A stretch of 64,000 nt of DNA from Auriscalpium vulgare (lineage: Eukaryota > Basidiomycota > Agaricomycetes > Russulales > Auriscalpiaceae): NCBI GenBank assembly GCA_019915015.1, contig JAHBBC010000002.1:1612001-1676000 (forward strand), given 5' to 3'. The notes beneath the pieces are model-generated. The model was not told the origin of the DNA. It did no database searches and worked only from the letters and a program-made list of their open reading frames with translations. The translations under genes were made by a program, and so were the position numbers. Shown in pieces: positions 47,464 through 57,099 of this stretch; position 1 is the stretch's first letter; every line of letters starts with the position of its first letter.

Positions 47464-48028
47464 AGACTTAGAGGAAGGAGAATCCATTGCCATGATACTC
47501 GAAGGCGATGGAGACGACGTCCGCGTCCTCGCATATACCCCCATAGATTCCTCGGACGAGTCAGCGGTCAAACACGCATACATCACCGCTTCTGAAGCTC
47601 GATCCCATCTTCCCAAATATGTCGCCCCCGCTTTCTTGCAGAACATATGCCCCGCACCCCCTCGTAATCCTCCAGCGACTCCCGACTCTTATCTTGGACC
47701 TCAACAGAATATTCCGAAGACCTCAAGACCCGCGGTTCCTATTTCGACTCAACATCTTGACACGCCCACTTCGAAATTCAGTGGGCACGCTACGGACTCA
47801 CCGCATAATTCCTGGGAACCACATACGACAAATTCCCCTCACTCAGAACCCCAGTCTCGTGCTACGTTTATAGGCAAGAAGAAGTACAAGCCAGTCGCAC
47901 TCAAAGTGCGCCCAGTTCTCGGAACGCTCCCTGACGGATTCAGGATCGAGCGCAATATTCTTGGAGACCCGCTAGAATCAATGCCCCCTCTTGCCACACA
48001 TCCCCCCGCATTCACGCCGACTGGTTGA
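47345..48028 (+). pseudogene. N-terminal part of element B-fwd pol, cut by an insertion
   Basis: The frame lies +1 to gag-protease and overlaps it. From about 47460 (EDLEEGESIAMILEGDGDD) it matches the A pol N-terminus, followed by a poorly conserved linker and the conserved KKKYKPVALKVRPVLGTLPDGFR block. It stops at PTG where the 810-base element (48029-48838) enters. It lacks the frameshifts found in B-rev. Confidence 0.8.
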
Positions 48029-48838
48029 CTTGCTGGGAGTGGGCCGGTGCGCAGCACGGCGGTACGATTCCACGCTCGGTTGGACTCAGATTTCTCTAGA
48101 ATTTCTTTTATATTACATATATCTATTGCAGGTACATTAGATGAATATAATGACTACTTAGAGCATTCAGGGCAGAGCCCCTGCTGCACTGTGTGACACT
48201 GCTATGCAACTGGGCCGCTCGCCCTGCAATGCACTGGACAGCGGTGGGCGAAGCACATATCTCGGGCTGCGCTAGGGGCTACTTTGGTATGGGCAGATGT
48301 GCCAGGCCTATTACTAAGAGCGATGACATCATTCCGGGTTATAAATTGCATCTAAAGCCCGGAATGATGTCATTGTCTTTACACTATGCAATCACTACAA
48401 TATCACTATTCTGCATCACTTGTGAGCATTGCAAGGTTTGCTGAATGCTGCATTTACAACAATTCATGTGATCATTCTGAGCAAAAGCAAGGGAGTGTGG
48501 AAAGTCAGAGTGCGAGGCCTATTACTAAGCAATGACATCATTCCGGGTTTTAAACGCAATTTAAAACCCGGAATGATGTCATCATCTTCACACTACTCAT
48601 GCTGCCAATCTCAACAATATCACTCTTATGTATCATTTGTAGGCATTACATGGTTTTGTAATCACTGTATTTGCAACAATTCATGTGATCATTATGAGCA
48701 ATAGTGAGGGAGCATTGAAAGTGCGAGTAGACATAGCGTGGGAGTGTATTTCCAAAAAAGGCGACACAGACTGTCGTTGCATGGGTCGAAAAAATGCTGG
48801 ATGTAGATGACATAAGCAACGATTCAAAGGAATCGTAA
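48029..48838 (+). mobile_element. Hairpin-ended non-autonomous element inserted in B-fwd pol (810 bp)
   Basis: In B-rev the uninterrupted site is CTGGTCGA-TACACACAGG; here the insert separates CTGGTTGA (one C-to-T change) from TACACACAGG with no duplication. It starts CTTGCTGGGAGTGGGCCGG...GTACGATTCC and ends ACGATTCAAAGGAATCGTAA, the same ends as the 1435-base element at 29238-30672, though the interiors differ. The interior has two tandem related segments, each with a 17-19-base hairpin made of ATGACATCATTCCGGGTT and its inverse (48325-48376 and 48531-48582). No coding region is seen. Confidence 0.7.
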
Positions 48839-51800
48839 TACACACAGGAACGCCACGACGCCATGGATAACTTGCCCAATTTCGAATTCCTCACCCCCAC
48901 CGAACGCGACCTCCTTCACGATGTCATTTCGAAACAAAACGAAGCGTTTGCTTGGGACGACACCGAGCGCGGCAGCTTCAAAGAAGAATACTTCCCTCCC
49001 ATCAAGATTCCAGTCGTCTCCCACGTCCCGTGGGTAGAGCGGAATATCCCTATTCCCCCTGGAATCCACAATGAGGTCTGCGGAATTATTAGGAAGAAGA
49101 TTGCCGCCGGTGTCTATGAACCCTCCAACTCCTCGTACCGTTCGAAATGGTTTTGCGTTGCGAAGAAGGACGGGAAGCTCAGGATCGTTCACTCCCTCGA
49201 ACCGCTCAACGCCGTCACGGTCGCACACTCAGGAGTCCCGCCCATTCAAGAACACCTCGCTGAACAATTTGGCGGACGTGCTTGCGGCGGTATTCTGGAC
49301 CTTTACGTCGGTTATGACGAGCGCGTTATTGACGAGCGATCCCGCGACTTCACCACCTTCCAAACCCCATACGGCGCGCACCGACTCGTCACCCTACCAA
49401 TGGGTTGGACGAATTCCGTTCCTATCTTTCACGACGACGTCACATTCATTCTTCAAGACGAGATCCCGGACTACACCATCCCCTTCATCGACGATGTGCC
49501 TATAAAAGGCCCAGCTTCCGACTATAGAAATCCCGACGGCACCTACGAAATGATCCCAGAGAATTCCGACATACGGCGCTTCGTCTGGGACCATTTCCAG
49601 AACGTCAACCGTATCCTGCAGCGCATGCGTTATTCTGGCGGTACATTCTCCGGCACCAAGTCCATCCTCATCTCGCGCGAATTCACCGTCCTCCGCCACC
49701 TTTGCACACCCGAAGGTCGCAAAGCAGATCCTACCACCATCTCAGCAATCACCAACTGGGGTCCGTGTAAAGATCTGTCGGACATCCGCGCATTTCTAGG
49801 GACTGTCGGAGTCTGCCGCATATTCATCAAGGATTTCGCCAAGCACGCATGGCCTCTCACAAAGCTCACTCGCAAAGGCGTCGAATTCGAGTATGGCCAA
49901 GACCAACTTGAGGCTCAAGAATACCTCAAGGACGCTCTAGTGCATTCCGGAGCACTGAAGGCCATCGACTACCAATCCCCTGCTCCAGTTATCCTCGCCG
50001 TCGACACTTCCTATATTGCTGTTGGGTATATCCTCGCCCAACAGGATCTTGACAACGCCAAACGCCGCCACTATTCACGTTTCGGATCAATTTCGCTCAA
50101 CGACAGGGAACGCCGGTTCTCCCAACCCAAGCTAGAAATCTACGGCTTATTCCGAGCCCTCCGTGCGCTCAGAGTATACCTTATCGGACTTAGAAATCTC
50201 ATTGTCGAAGTCGACGCATCTTCCATCAGCGGTATGCTGAAGAATCCGGACCTAGTACCCACAGCAAGCATCAATCGCTGGATTATAGCGATTCTAGCCT
50301 TCAAATTCCTGCTGCGCCACGTCCCCGGAATTTTTCACGGCCCCGACGGACTTTCTAGACGTGTCCGACAACCCGGCGATCCTGAAGAACCACTCGACAG
50401 CGATTTCGACGACTGGCTCGACAACTTATACGGATTTCTAGTTGCCACTGTCACCCCGAATGATCCAGAACCAGTCCCGCACTCTCCCATTTCCTCCCCC
50501 ACAAGCCTCGCAGTTTTCGCCTTGACCGAGGACGGTCAAGATTTCAATAAGGAGGAGGAGCCAGGGCTCGAGTACAGCGAAGTACCACGCATGGAAGGAG
50601 CGCGAAAAGCAGATCGCCGCCTCCTTGAAGTGCAGCAGTGGTTAGACAACCCCACTCGCCCCAGCAATATTTCCGACACCGCCTTTGGCACCTTCGTCCG
50701 CTACGCCACACGCTTCTTTCTCGACGGAAATCGACTCTGGAGGAGATCTGGAGACGGTGCACACAAACTCATTCCCCATCCCAATCGCCGCATTGCTATC
50801 CTCACCGACTGTCATGACAAAGTCGGCCACCGTGGAGTATTCGCTACCCGCTCTCTCATCGGGGAACGCTTCTGGTGGCCCTCCTATGAAGCCGACGCAA
50901 TGTGGTATGTCCGGACATGCATCGTCTGTCAACATCGCCAAAAGCTACAGATCTTAATGCCGCCCACCGTCGCAATGCCCGCCTCATTATTCGCCAAAGT
51001 CTATGTCGACACTATGTTTATGCCCGCGTCAAATGGCTACCACTACATCGTCCAAGGCCGTTGCTCTCTTACGGCCTGGCCCGAATTTCGACTACTCAAG
51101 AAGGAGAACTCTGCACAAATCGCCGATTTTGTGTATGAGAATATCCTCAGCCGATGGAACTCACTATGCGAAATAGTCACGGACAACGGAGGACCTTTCG
51201 TCAAAGCGCTGGTCCAGCTAGAGAAGAAATATAACATCCGTCACATTCAAATCAGCGGCTACAACTCACGCGCCAACGGCATCGTGGAACGCTCGCATTA
51301 CGACGTACGGCAAGCACTCGTCAAAGCAGCGGACGGAGACCAGACTCAATGGGCACGCCATGCTTATTCCGTATTCTGGTCCGACCGCATCACTACGCGC
51401 AAGCGTATGGGATGCTCGCCTTACTTTGCAGTCACCGGATGCCACCCGCTCATTCCACTCGATATTTCGGAAGCCACGTATCTCCAGCCGCCGCCCACCT
51501 CCATTCTCTCCACGACGGACTTAATTGTCCGACGCGCTGTCGCACTCCAGAAAAGATTCGAGCAGCTCTCCCGCCTACGATCCAACGTCTACGCCACTCG
51601 CCTCGCCAACGCTCAACGTTTTGAAATAGAACACGCGCATACAATCAAGAATTACGACTTCAAACGCGGAATCCTAGTGCTCATGCGGCATACCGCGATA
51701 GAGAAATCCCTCAACCGCAAGATGCGTCCCCGCTACCTCGGACCACTTGTAGTGATTTCCCGCAACCGCGGTGGAGCCTACATCCTCGCAGAACTCGACG

Positions 51801-52009
51801 GTTCCGTGCTAGACCGACCCATCGCCGCATTCCGAGTCATTCCGTATTTCGCACGCCGTGAACCTATTCCCATCGACTTATCCCAAGTCGACATCGACAC
51901 ACACCGCCTCCGCGAGCTAGAAACCTCGGAGACCGCTGGAAATGACGATGAAGAAGAGCCTACCGCATTAGACACCCAAGACGACAACGACCAAGTAGAT
52001 GACGATTAA
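48839..52009 (+). CDS. RT-RNase H-integrase of element B-fwd (pol, main part)
   Basis: After the insertion the frame resumes at YTQERHDAMDN (an ATG at 48863) and is open for 1048 codons. RT: WFCVAKKDGKLRIV, GGILDLYVGYDE, LPMGWTNSVPIF and PFIDDVPIKGP. RNase H: ILAVDTSYIAVGY, DRERRFSQPKLEIYG and VEVDASSISG. A 60-residue linker with LTEDGQDFNKEEEP carries the purine-tract hairpin at 50521-50560. Integrase: CHDKVGHRG...CIVCQ zinc site, VDTMFMP, VTDNGGPF and RANGIVERSHYD, then the LNRKMRPRYLGPLVV module and an acidic C-terminus. There is no chromodomain. This is the best-preserved pol of the A/B lineage in the window; only the upstream insertion disables it. Confidence 0.92.
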   Translation, partial: YTQERHDAMDNLPNFEFLTPTERDLLHDVISKQNEAFAWDDTERGSFKEEYFPPIKIPVVSHVPWVERNIPIPPGIHNEVCGIIRKKIAAGVYEPSNSSYRSKWFCVAKKDGKLRIVHSLEPLNAVTVAHSGVPPIQEHLAEQFGGRACGGILDLYVGYDERVIDERSRDFTTFQTPYGAHRLVTLPMGWTNSVPIFHDDVTFILQDEIPDYTIPFIDDVPIKGPASDYRNPDGTYEMIPENSDIRRFVWDHFQNVNRILQRMRYSGGTFSGTKSILISREFTVLRHLCTPEGRKADPTTISAITNWGPCKDLSDIRAFLGTVGVCRIFIKDFAKHAWPLTKLTRKGVEFEYGQDQLEAQEYLKDALVHSGALKAIDYQSPAPVILAVDTSYIAVGYILAQQDLDNAKRRHYSRFGSISLNDRERRFSQPKLEIYGLFRALRALRVYLIGLRNLIVEVDASSISGMLKNPDLVPTASINRWIIAILAFKFLLRHVPGIFHGPDGLSRRVRQPGDPEEPLDSDFDDWLDNLYGFLVATVTPNDPEPVPHSPISSPTSLAVFALTEDGQDFNKEEEPGLEYSEVPRMEGARKADRRLLEVQQWLDNPTRPSNISDTAFGTFVRYATRFFLDGNRLWRRSGDGAHKLIPHPNRRIAILTDCHDKVGHRGVFATRSLIGERFWWPSYEADAMWYVRTCIVCQHRQKLQILMPPTVAMPASLFAKVYVDTMFMPASNGYHYIVQGRCSLTAWPEFRLLKKENSAQIADFVYENILSRWNSLCEIVTDNGGPFVKALVQLEKKYNIRHIQISGYNSRANGIVERSHYDVRQALVKAADGDQTQWARHAYSVFWSDRITTRKRMGCSPYFAVTGCHPLIPLDISEATYLQPPPTSILSTTDLIVRRAVALQKRFEQLSRLRSNVYATRLANAQRFEIEHAHTIKNYDFKRGILVLMRHTAIEKSLNRKMRPRYLGPLVVISRNRGGAYILAELDGSVLDRPIAAFRVIPYFARREPIPIDLSQVDIDTHRLRELETSETAGNDDEEEPTALDTQDDNDQVDDD
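50521..50560 (+). promoter_or_regulatory. Candidate central polypurine tract in B-fwd pol
   Basis: CTTGACCGAGGACGGTCAAG (hairpin) is followed by ATTTC and the purine run AATAAGGAGGAGGAG. It nearly repeats the cassette just before the 3' LTR of B-rev, including a compensating change of the outermost hairpin pair from C-G to T-A. It lies between the RNase H and integrase coding regions. Confidence 0.55.
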
Positions 52010-52245
52010 TTACGAATTATGGACTCCATCCAGAACTAGTACCACTTCCTATCCTCCCCAGCTGATACTGAATATCCCCCTTACAATAGCAAGTCACTTG
52101 CGTACATTGCTGAAGCGCAGGACTACTCAAGATAAAAGTCCTAAGTCAATGAAGGAATACTGAGACTTAAAACAAAAGAATTCGAATTTCGACTTAGGAG
52201 TTTAGACCTCAAATTCCTCAACCGTCGTTCCGAAATAATGACACA
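52010..52245 (+). other. 3' untranslated sequence of element B-fwd up to the KDZ insertion
   Basis: It matches the reverse of 25317-25551 and stops at ACACA. In B-rev the sequence continues toward the accessory gene, whereas here unrelated DNA begins. The accessory gene and 3' LTR of B-fwd should therefore lie beyond the right end of the window. Confidence 0.7.
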
Positions 52246-52482
52246 CATCTGGGAAACCCTCCCCCCATAATTGACACTAACACCTGCCTAAATGGGCACG
52301 ACGTGACATTTGGTCACAGCGAGCCCAATGTCACACCATGTCACACGCGCCTTATGCTACAGTCCCACCTCAGTCCTCTGCCCTGCCTTGCCTTATGCCA
52401 ATTCTAGCCACCAGAAACTCTGTATTTACTTGCATCTACTAGAGCATTATGTATATACGTATTGTACCCAAAAAACAACCTA

Positions 52483-54178
52483 CTAGAGGGACTTCTCACG
52501 CATCACCCACAAATCCTCCTGAAGCTCTGATCGCTTCGAGAAGAATCCAACCGCCTTCTTCCACCGTCCCGCGAGCTCCTCGTCGAGTCGTTGCTTCAGG
52601 TCGGGGTCCTCCTGGCTCAGCGTCTCTGCGGTCTGTTGCCCAAAGGCATGCCAGCGCACTAGGTCGCCTGAGCAGTATTGAGTGAGAGATTGACGTGTCT
52701 CGCCTTCTTGGATAGGCGTATTGCTGTGGGTGAGAAGCGCGGAAGGAATGAGGATTGTCGACCCCGGAGGAAATTCAATGATTAACTTGAGCTCCCATAG
52801 GATTATGTGGCCGCCCTTGGTGGGGTCGAAGTCCCCCAGCGCGGTGATAGCGCACCACCCGTACGGCACATTCTTCGAATCCCGATGAGGTACCGTCTGC
52901 GCTCGAGGGCCCAAGTTGAAAGTAGCCACAGGAAACACGCTTCGCCTGAACGGTTTGTGGAGGAGTGGGTTGCGGGCCTGCACGTCTGTTACAACTCCAT
53001 CGAGATGCTCGAAGAGCCGTGGCCCATGCAAGGATGTTGCACCTATCGTATCACAAAATGTGAGTAAGAGGAGTGGTCAAAAGGAAACACGGCGCACTGC
53101 TCTGGAAGCCTGCAATCCGGCCCACCCCTTCATGTCCCAACAGCTCCTCCCTTGCCTCCTGAACTTTCTCGCTCTTCCGCGCCACGTTGTACGGCTCCTG
53201 GAATGAGCAAGGTTAACCCACGGCCGCGCCCGCTGTTTCCAGATGTCGACGTACCTTTTCACCTCCGCCAAATGTGAATCCGGCATGAATGGAGTAATAC
53301 TGCCCCCGCTGGTGCTTTGGGCCATCTTCCTTGAACCCGGCGATGTCTGCTGCCTTGTCAAACACGCGACTCGCACTCTTGTGCACGTCGGGCCACGACT
53401 TGTCTGTCGGCGGTCGCCCGGCCAATTGCACGAGCACGCGATCTTGTCGGTCGACAAAGGACTCGCCATTACTAGCCGCGCAAACTGGACGTCAGGGGCA
53501 TCCTTGAGCTAGGGACTAGTTGCGGACTTACATTCCGTCCCAACGCTTGATTGTGAACTTGTGCCTCGCAACCAGCTCGTTCGGCGGAACCAGCTGGTCG
53601 AGATAGGCCGCCGCCACCTCGTCGAACCCTGCCTTGGCAATCCAGCTACCGCTCGCCACCTTGAAGTCCGCAACATCCGCGGGAAGGCCTTGAGCAATGG
53701 ACGCAGAGGCATAAGCCCCGGCCATGTGCACTGTCGGCAAGGGCACGCCGGAAGGCGTGAGCCGCTGACTGGCCTTGCGGTCTGTGCGCCGTCTTCGTTT
53801 GTCTCTGGCTTTCTGAGGGCGTTCGACTGGACCGTGGGCAGCGTCAAGGTCGACGTCTTCGTACCCGGCATCTTCCTGCTCTCGCTGTTCGCGGTCGCGA
53901 GCGCGGATGGCTCTGCGCGCATGCTCTGCTTTGGCACTTGCTGTCTCTTCCTCAGCACACTGCCCCGCCTCACCCCACCCGGCGCACCGCTGCGAGCCCG
54001 CGCCATCCGAGTCGTCTCCAGGCCACGCGCTGCGTTCGCGCTGCGCCTCGGCGAGGCTCTTGGCCTGTATGTCTCCGAGATGCTGCGCGTCGTTGAGGCT
54101 ATTCGTGTGCTCACGAGCGAGCGAGCCCGCTATGGCAGCAGCCAAGTCGAAGTCTTGGCACACGTATGGAGAGTACAT
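52483..54178 (-). CDS. TET/JBP-family 2-oxoglutarate/Fe(II) dioxygenase
   Basis: Exons on the minus strand are 54178-53532, 53471-53255, 53197-53089 and 53042-52483; three GT-AG introns of 46-60 bases give 510 residues without a stop. The N-terminal 220 residues are charged and low in complexity (RRRRTDRKAS), followed by LPPNEL-type helices. The catalytic double-stranded beta-helix is in the last exon. It has iron ligands HRD (about residues 377-379) in TVPHRDSKNVPYG, the distal His in LLTHSNTPI (about 430) and a 2-oxoglutarate-binding Arg in ETRQSLTQY (about 441). This pattern is that of fungal TET/JBP proteins, which oxidise 5-methylcytosine in DNA. All key residues are present, so the enzyme is probably active. 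The location beside a KDZ transposase fits the known association. The choice of start is the first ATG of the long first exon. Confidence 0.85.
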
Positions 54179-55760
54179 CTTTTTTGATCTTGTCTGGCGG
54201 ATCAGATCAGCGCAGGTTACGCGTGCAAGGCTTGCGACGGCGTACCGTCCGCTCGCTCATCTTGTCTGGCACCCCGCGCCCCAGTTTTCTGTCAGCGACT
54301 TCTGTGTGCGTTCGTGGATATTCTGTGCGCGCAAAACACCCCGGTCAGTATCTGCCAAACGCGCTAAGCGATTGTAGTACTCGCCTGGTTTTGTTTCCAA
54401 AACACAGCTCCACTCGCTGCGGCGCTGGTTAACTATCTATCCACGCCTGCACCGGGCGCGGGGGGATGTTCTGTAGGCGCAAAGCACAAGGGTCAGTACC
54501 GGTTGAGCACACTCAGGAATGGCCCTACTCGCCTTGTTGATTTGCCCGTGCGACCCACGATTTGCAGCGGCGCTGCCTGACAATCTATCCACGACTTCAC
54601 GGCGAGTTGGCGGATGCCCTGTAGGCGAAAAACATGCAGGTTAGTACCGGGCGTAGGATCTCAGGAATGGCAGTATTCACCTCGTTTATTTGCCCGAGCT
54701 ATCCTAGACCCGCAGCAGCGCCGGCAGACTTTCTATCCACGACCCCTGCTTCAAGCGCCTTCTTGGCGGCGCCCTTTGCGCAGCGCGGTTGGAGACGTCC
54801 TGTAGGCAAAATTAACCAGGTCAGCAAACGTTCTTGGCAATGATCCAGTTGCCAGGCTGCAGCAAAAAAAGAAAAGACGACCCAAGAGCCCCGTCAGCCG
54901 GGTAGCGCGCTCCGCGCGTCGTTGGCATGCGCCTGCGCAGCAAGGAGGCGGGCGCTACGGAATGTCTTGACGCGTCTCGCGCTGCGTGTGTCGTCGGCAC
55001 GCGTCCGCGCAGCCAGGAGGTGCCTGGTGTGGCTCCGTGCAAGGCTGCGAGGACGCATGTCAACGGCGCGCGGAGTGCGAGACGCGTAGAGGGTGGGTGA
55101 CGCGTCCAGGTCGGGCATTGCCAGCGCAGCGCATCTTCTTGATGCATCTCGCGCTCTACGCGCCGTCGACACGCGTCTGCGCAGCCAGGAGGTGCCTGGT
55201 GTGGCTCCGTGCAGGGCTGCGCAGACGTGAGTCGACTGAGCGCAGCGCGCAAGATGCATCGACGAGCGTCGGGCGAGTCGGCATGCAACAGGCGCGTCAA
55301 CGCGCAGGCAACGCGATGGGCCAGCGTAATGGATGGACAGGCAAGGACTTGCCTTACAATTAGCCAGGCAAATCGCGGGCTCGTGAAAGGCTGTATAGGG
55401 CCGCGTCGCGCAAGAGGATCAGGAGAAGGGGATGGGCGGAGGAAACAGTAGCAAGTGGGACTGCCGCCAGCGCTTCCAGCGGAGGCTGTCAGCGACGTGA
55501 GCAACCCGCCACCAATGCACGCGCCACTTGGCACTTCGTTCGCTTGGTCGTCTCTACCTTGTGGCGGCGTGCTGGCGCCCCCCCCCCCCCCCCCGACGAA
55601 CGCAGCCTGGTTGCGATTCTTCCATGATCAAACACTCAGCGTTCAGCTCGCCTGTGCGGCGGTCGCGGGGCCGGCGCCTCTGAGCTTGATCCCAGTATGG
55701 AACTCGCAGCCGCGCGACTTGTCGCCTTCTCTTATCTCTACACCATCTTCACCGCCCGCA
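54179..55760. repeat. GC-rich tandem repeats between TET/JBP and the small gene
   Basis: Between about 54330 and 54830 a degenerate unit of about 140-180 bases recurs three to four times (CTGTAGGC(G)AAA...GGTCAGTACCGG, then CTATCCACG). On the minus strand each looks like an acceptor, a short open segment with a WID-type tripeptide, and a donor. At about 54990-55240 a 184-base unit with CGCGCAGCCAGGAGGTGCCTGG is repeated. A run of 17 C lies at 55578-55594. I support no gene here. Confidence 0.45.
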
Positions 55761-56343
55761 ATGCCTCGGTCAAACACCCTGTCGCACGTCATCCTGGATA
55801 TCGACTTCGCAGAGCTCGGATGCCTCGTACGTGACGCGCTCCCTTACCCGTGCGTAGACTGACTCCGCTACTGCCCAGGTGATCGACACATTGGTCAACC
55901 CGAATGGCGACGCGCTCGTCACGCACCAGCCTCTCGAGGCGTTGCCCCCACGGCAAGACGAGGGCCATGCAGGCCCGGCCGTCGTGCGGACAGTGCATCT
56001 GTCCCTCAAGATTCCCGTCTGCGCAAATGACGGATCTCGCGTTGCGATGTCGAAAGAAGTCGTCGCCCTTGTGCGGGATGTGGAAGTGGTGTTCAGGGGC
56101 CAGGCCGAAGGGTCCTCGCAGGGCGAGGAAGAGGCAGATGCCCGAGCATCTGCTGCTTTCAAGTGCGTGTCCCTTGCTGCCTTCCATATACAAAAACTCA
56201 TTTCCTCTCAAGGTGACCTCCGTCTTCAAGTCACGACGCTCGAGCTATCGTATTCCTGTTTGCCGTTCTTTCTTGGATCTTTGTACCCAATGTTTTGGCA
56301 ACGACTGCTACCTACTGCTCTGCTCAATCATAAATCATGTTGA
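55761..56343 (+). CDS. Small spliced gene of unknown function in the KDZ region
   Basis: Exon 1 is 55761-55826 (MPRSNTLSHVILDIDFAELG) and exon 2 is 55879-56343, joined by a 52-base GT-AG intron that preserves the frame; the product is 176 residues. The middle is acidic (EGSSQGEEEADA). The last 45 residues may belong to a further intron, since a possible donor follows AAFK near 56160 and an acceptor precedes 56212. I recognise no domain. It is divergent to the TET/JBP gene. The reverse-strand frame over the same bases lacks any domain. Confidence 0.4.
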
Positions 56344-57099
56344 GTTCCCCTGGCTATTACATGACAGGCCGCTCTGTGCCAAACTTTCGCACGCGCCCGG
56401 CGCTGGCCTCTGCACAATTCTGATTCCATATTTGGAATCAGTTCTTTCGAGCAGAAAAATATGCCGTCGGAGTCCGAAGTAAAGTACAGTTTACGGTTTC
56501 ACCCGGGCACACACCCGAGTTTTTCCGGTCGACAGTTTTACTCTTATATCTTCGTGGAAACGAGTTGGATTTGCGATTGCTTTGTACCGTTGGGAAGGTA
56601 CGAGGAACAGCTTTCGAATGGTGGTTGTTTCATGAAATTTGAATGAGCAGATCGTGAGGAGTTAGTTTATGATGTTCAGGCTGTTATCTTCATGTTTTTT
56701 AAATACTAAAAAGATCGCTTGCTGTTTTAATCATTGAAATTATTGTGATGACATTGTGAACATATCAACATTAGTTGCAAGATTGTGCATTCCTTGTCAC
56801 ATAATCTCTTGCTTTCATGATATTTGGATGAGCACACTGTGAGGTGTTGCTTTATGAAATTGAGACTATGCTTTTGAATTAAGAATTCAGTATTGTCACC
56901 TCTGCTCTCTGCGGGGCTGACAATATAAATTAAAAATTGAGGCTCTGGTGCAATATATATTGAAACAGAGGCCAAGTGTAGTCCGGTTTGAATTTGATTG
57001 AATAGTCAACATAGATAGTCAATATAAATCTAGGAAGGCGCTGAGACTGAGAACATTTTAGTGGCATATGAATCAAGCATTGAACCTTGTTGTATGATA
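56344..57099. other. AT-rich sequence without recognisable genes
   Basis: AT content rises sharply, with no coding pattern. From about 57000 it grades into the tandem repeat that follows (GGGGCTGA, GATATGAAT). Confidence 0.4.

Noticed and set aside
52010..52245. B-fwd as an element without accessory gene or 3' LTR.
   Set aside because: The B sequence stops abruptly at the KDZ boundary in the same spacer that B-rev shows intact, so the missing parts are more likely displaced beyond the window.
55789..56229. A 146-residue minus-strand gene.
   Set aside because: It overlaps the spliced plus-strand gene, lacks a domain, and has no clear advantage in start context.
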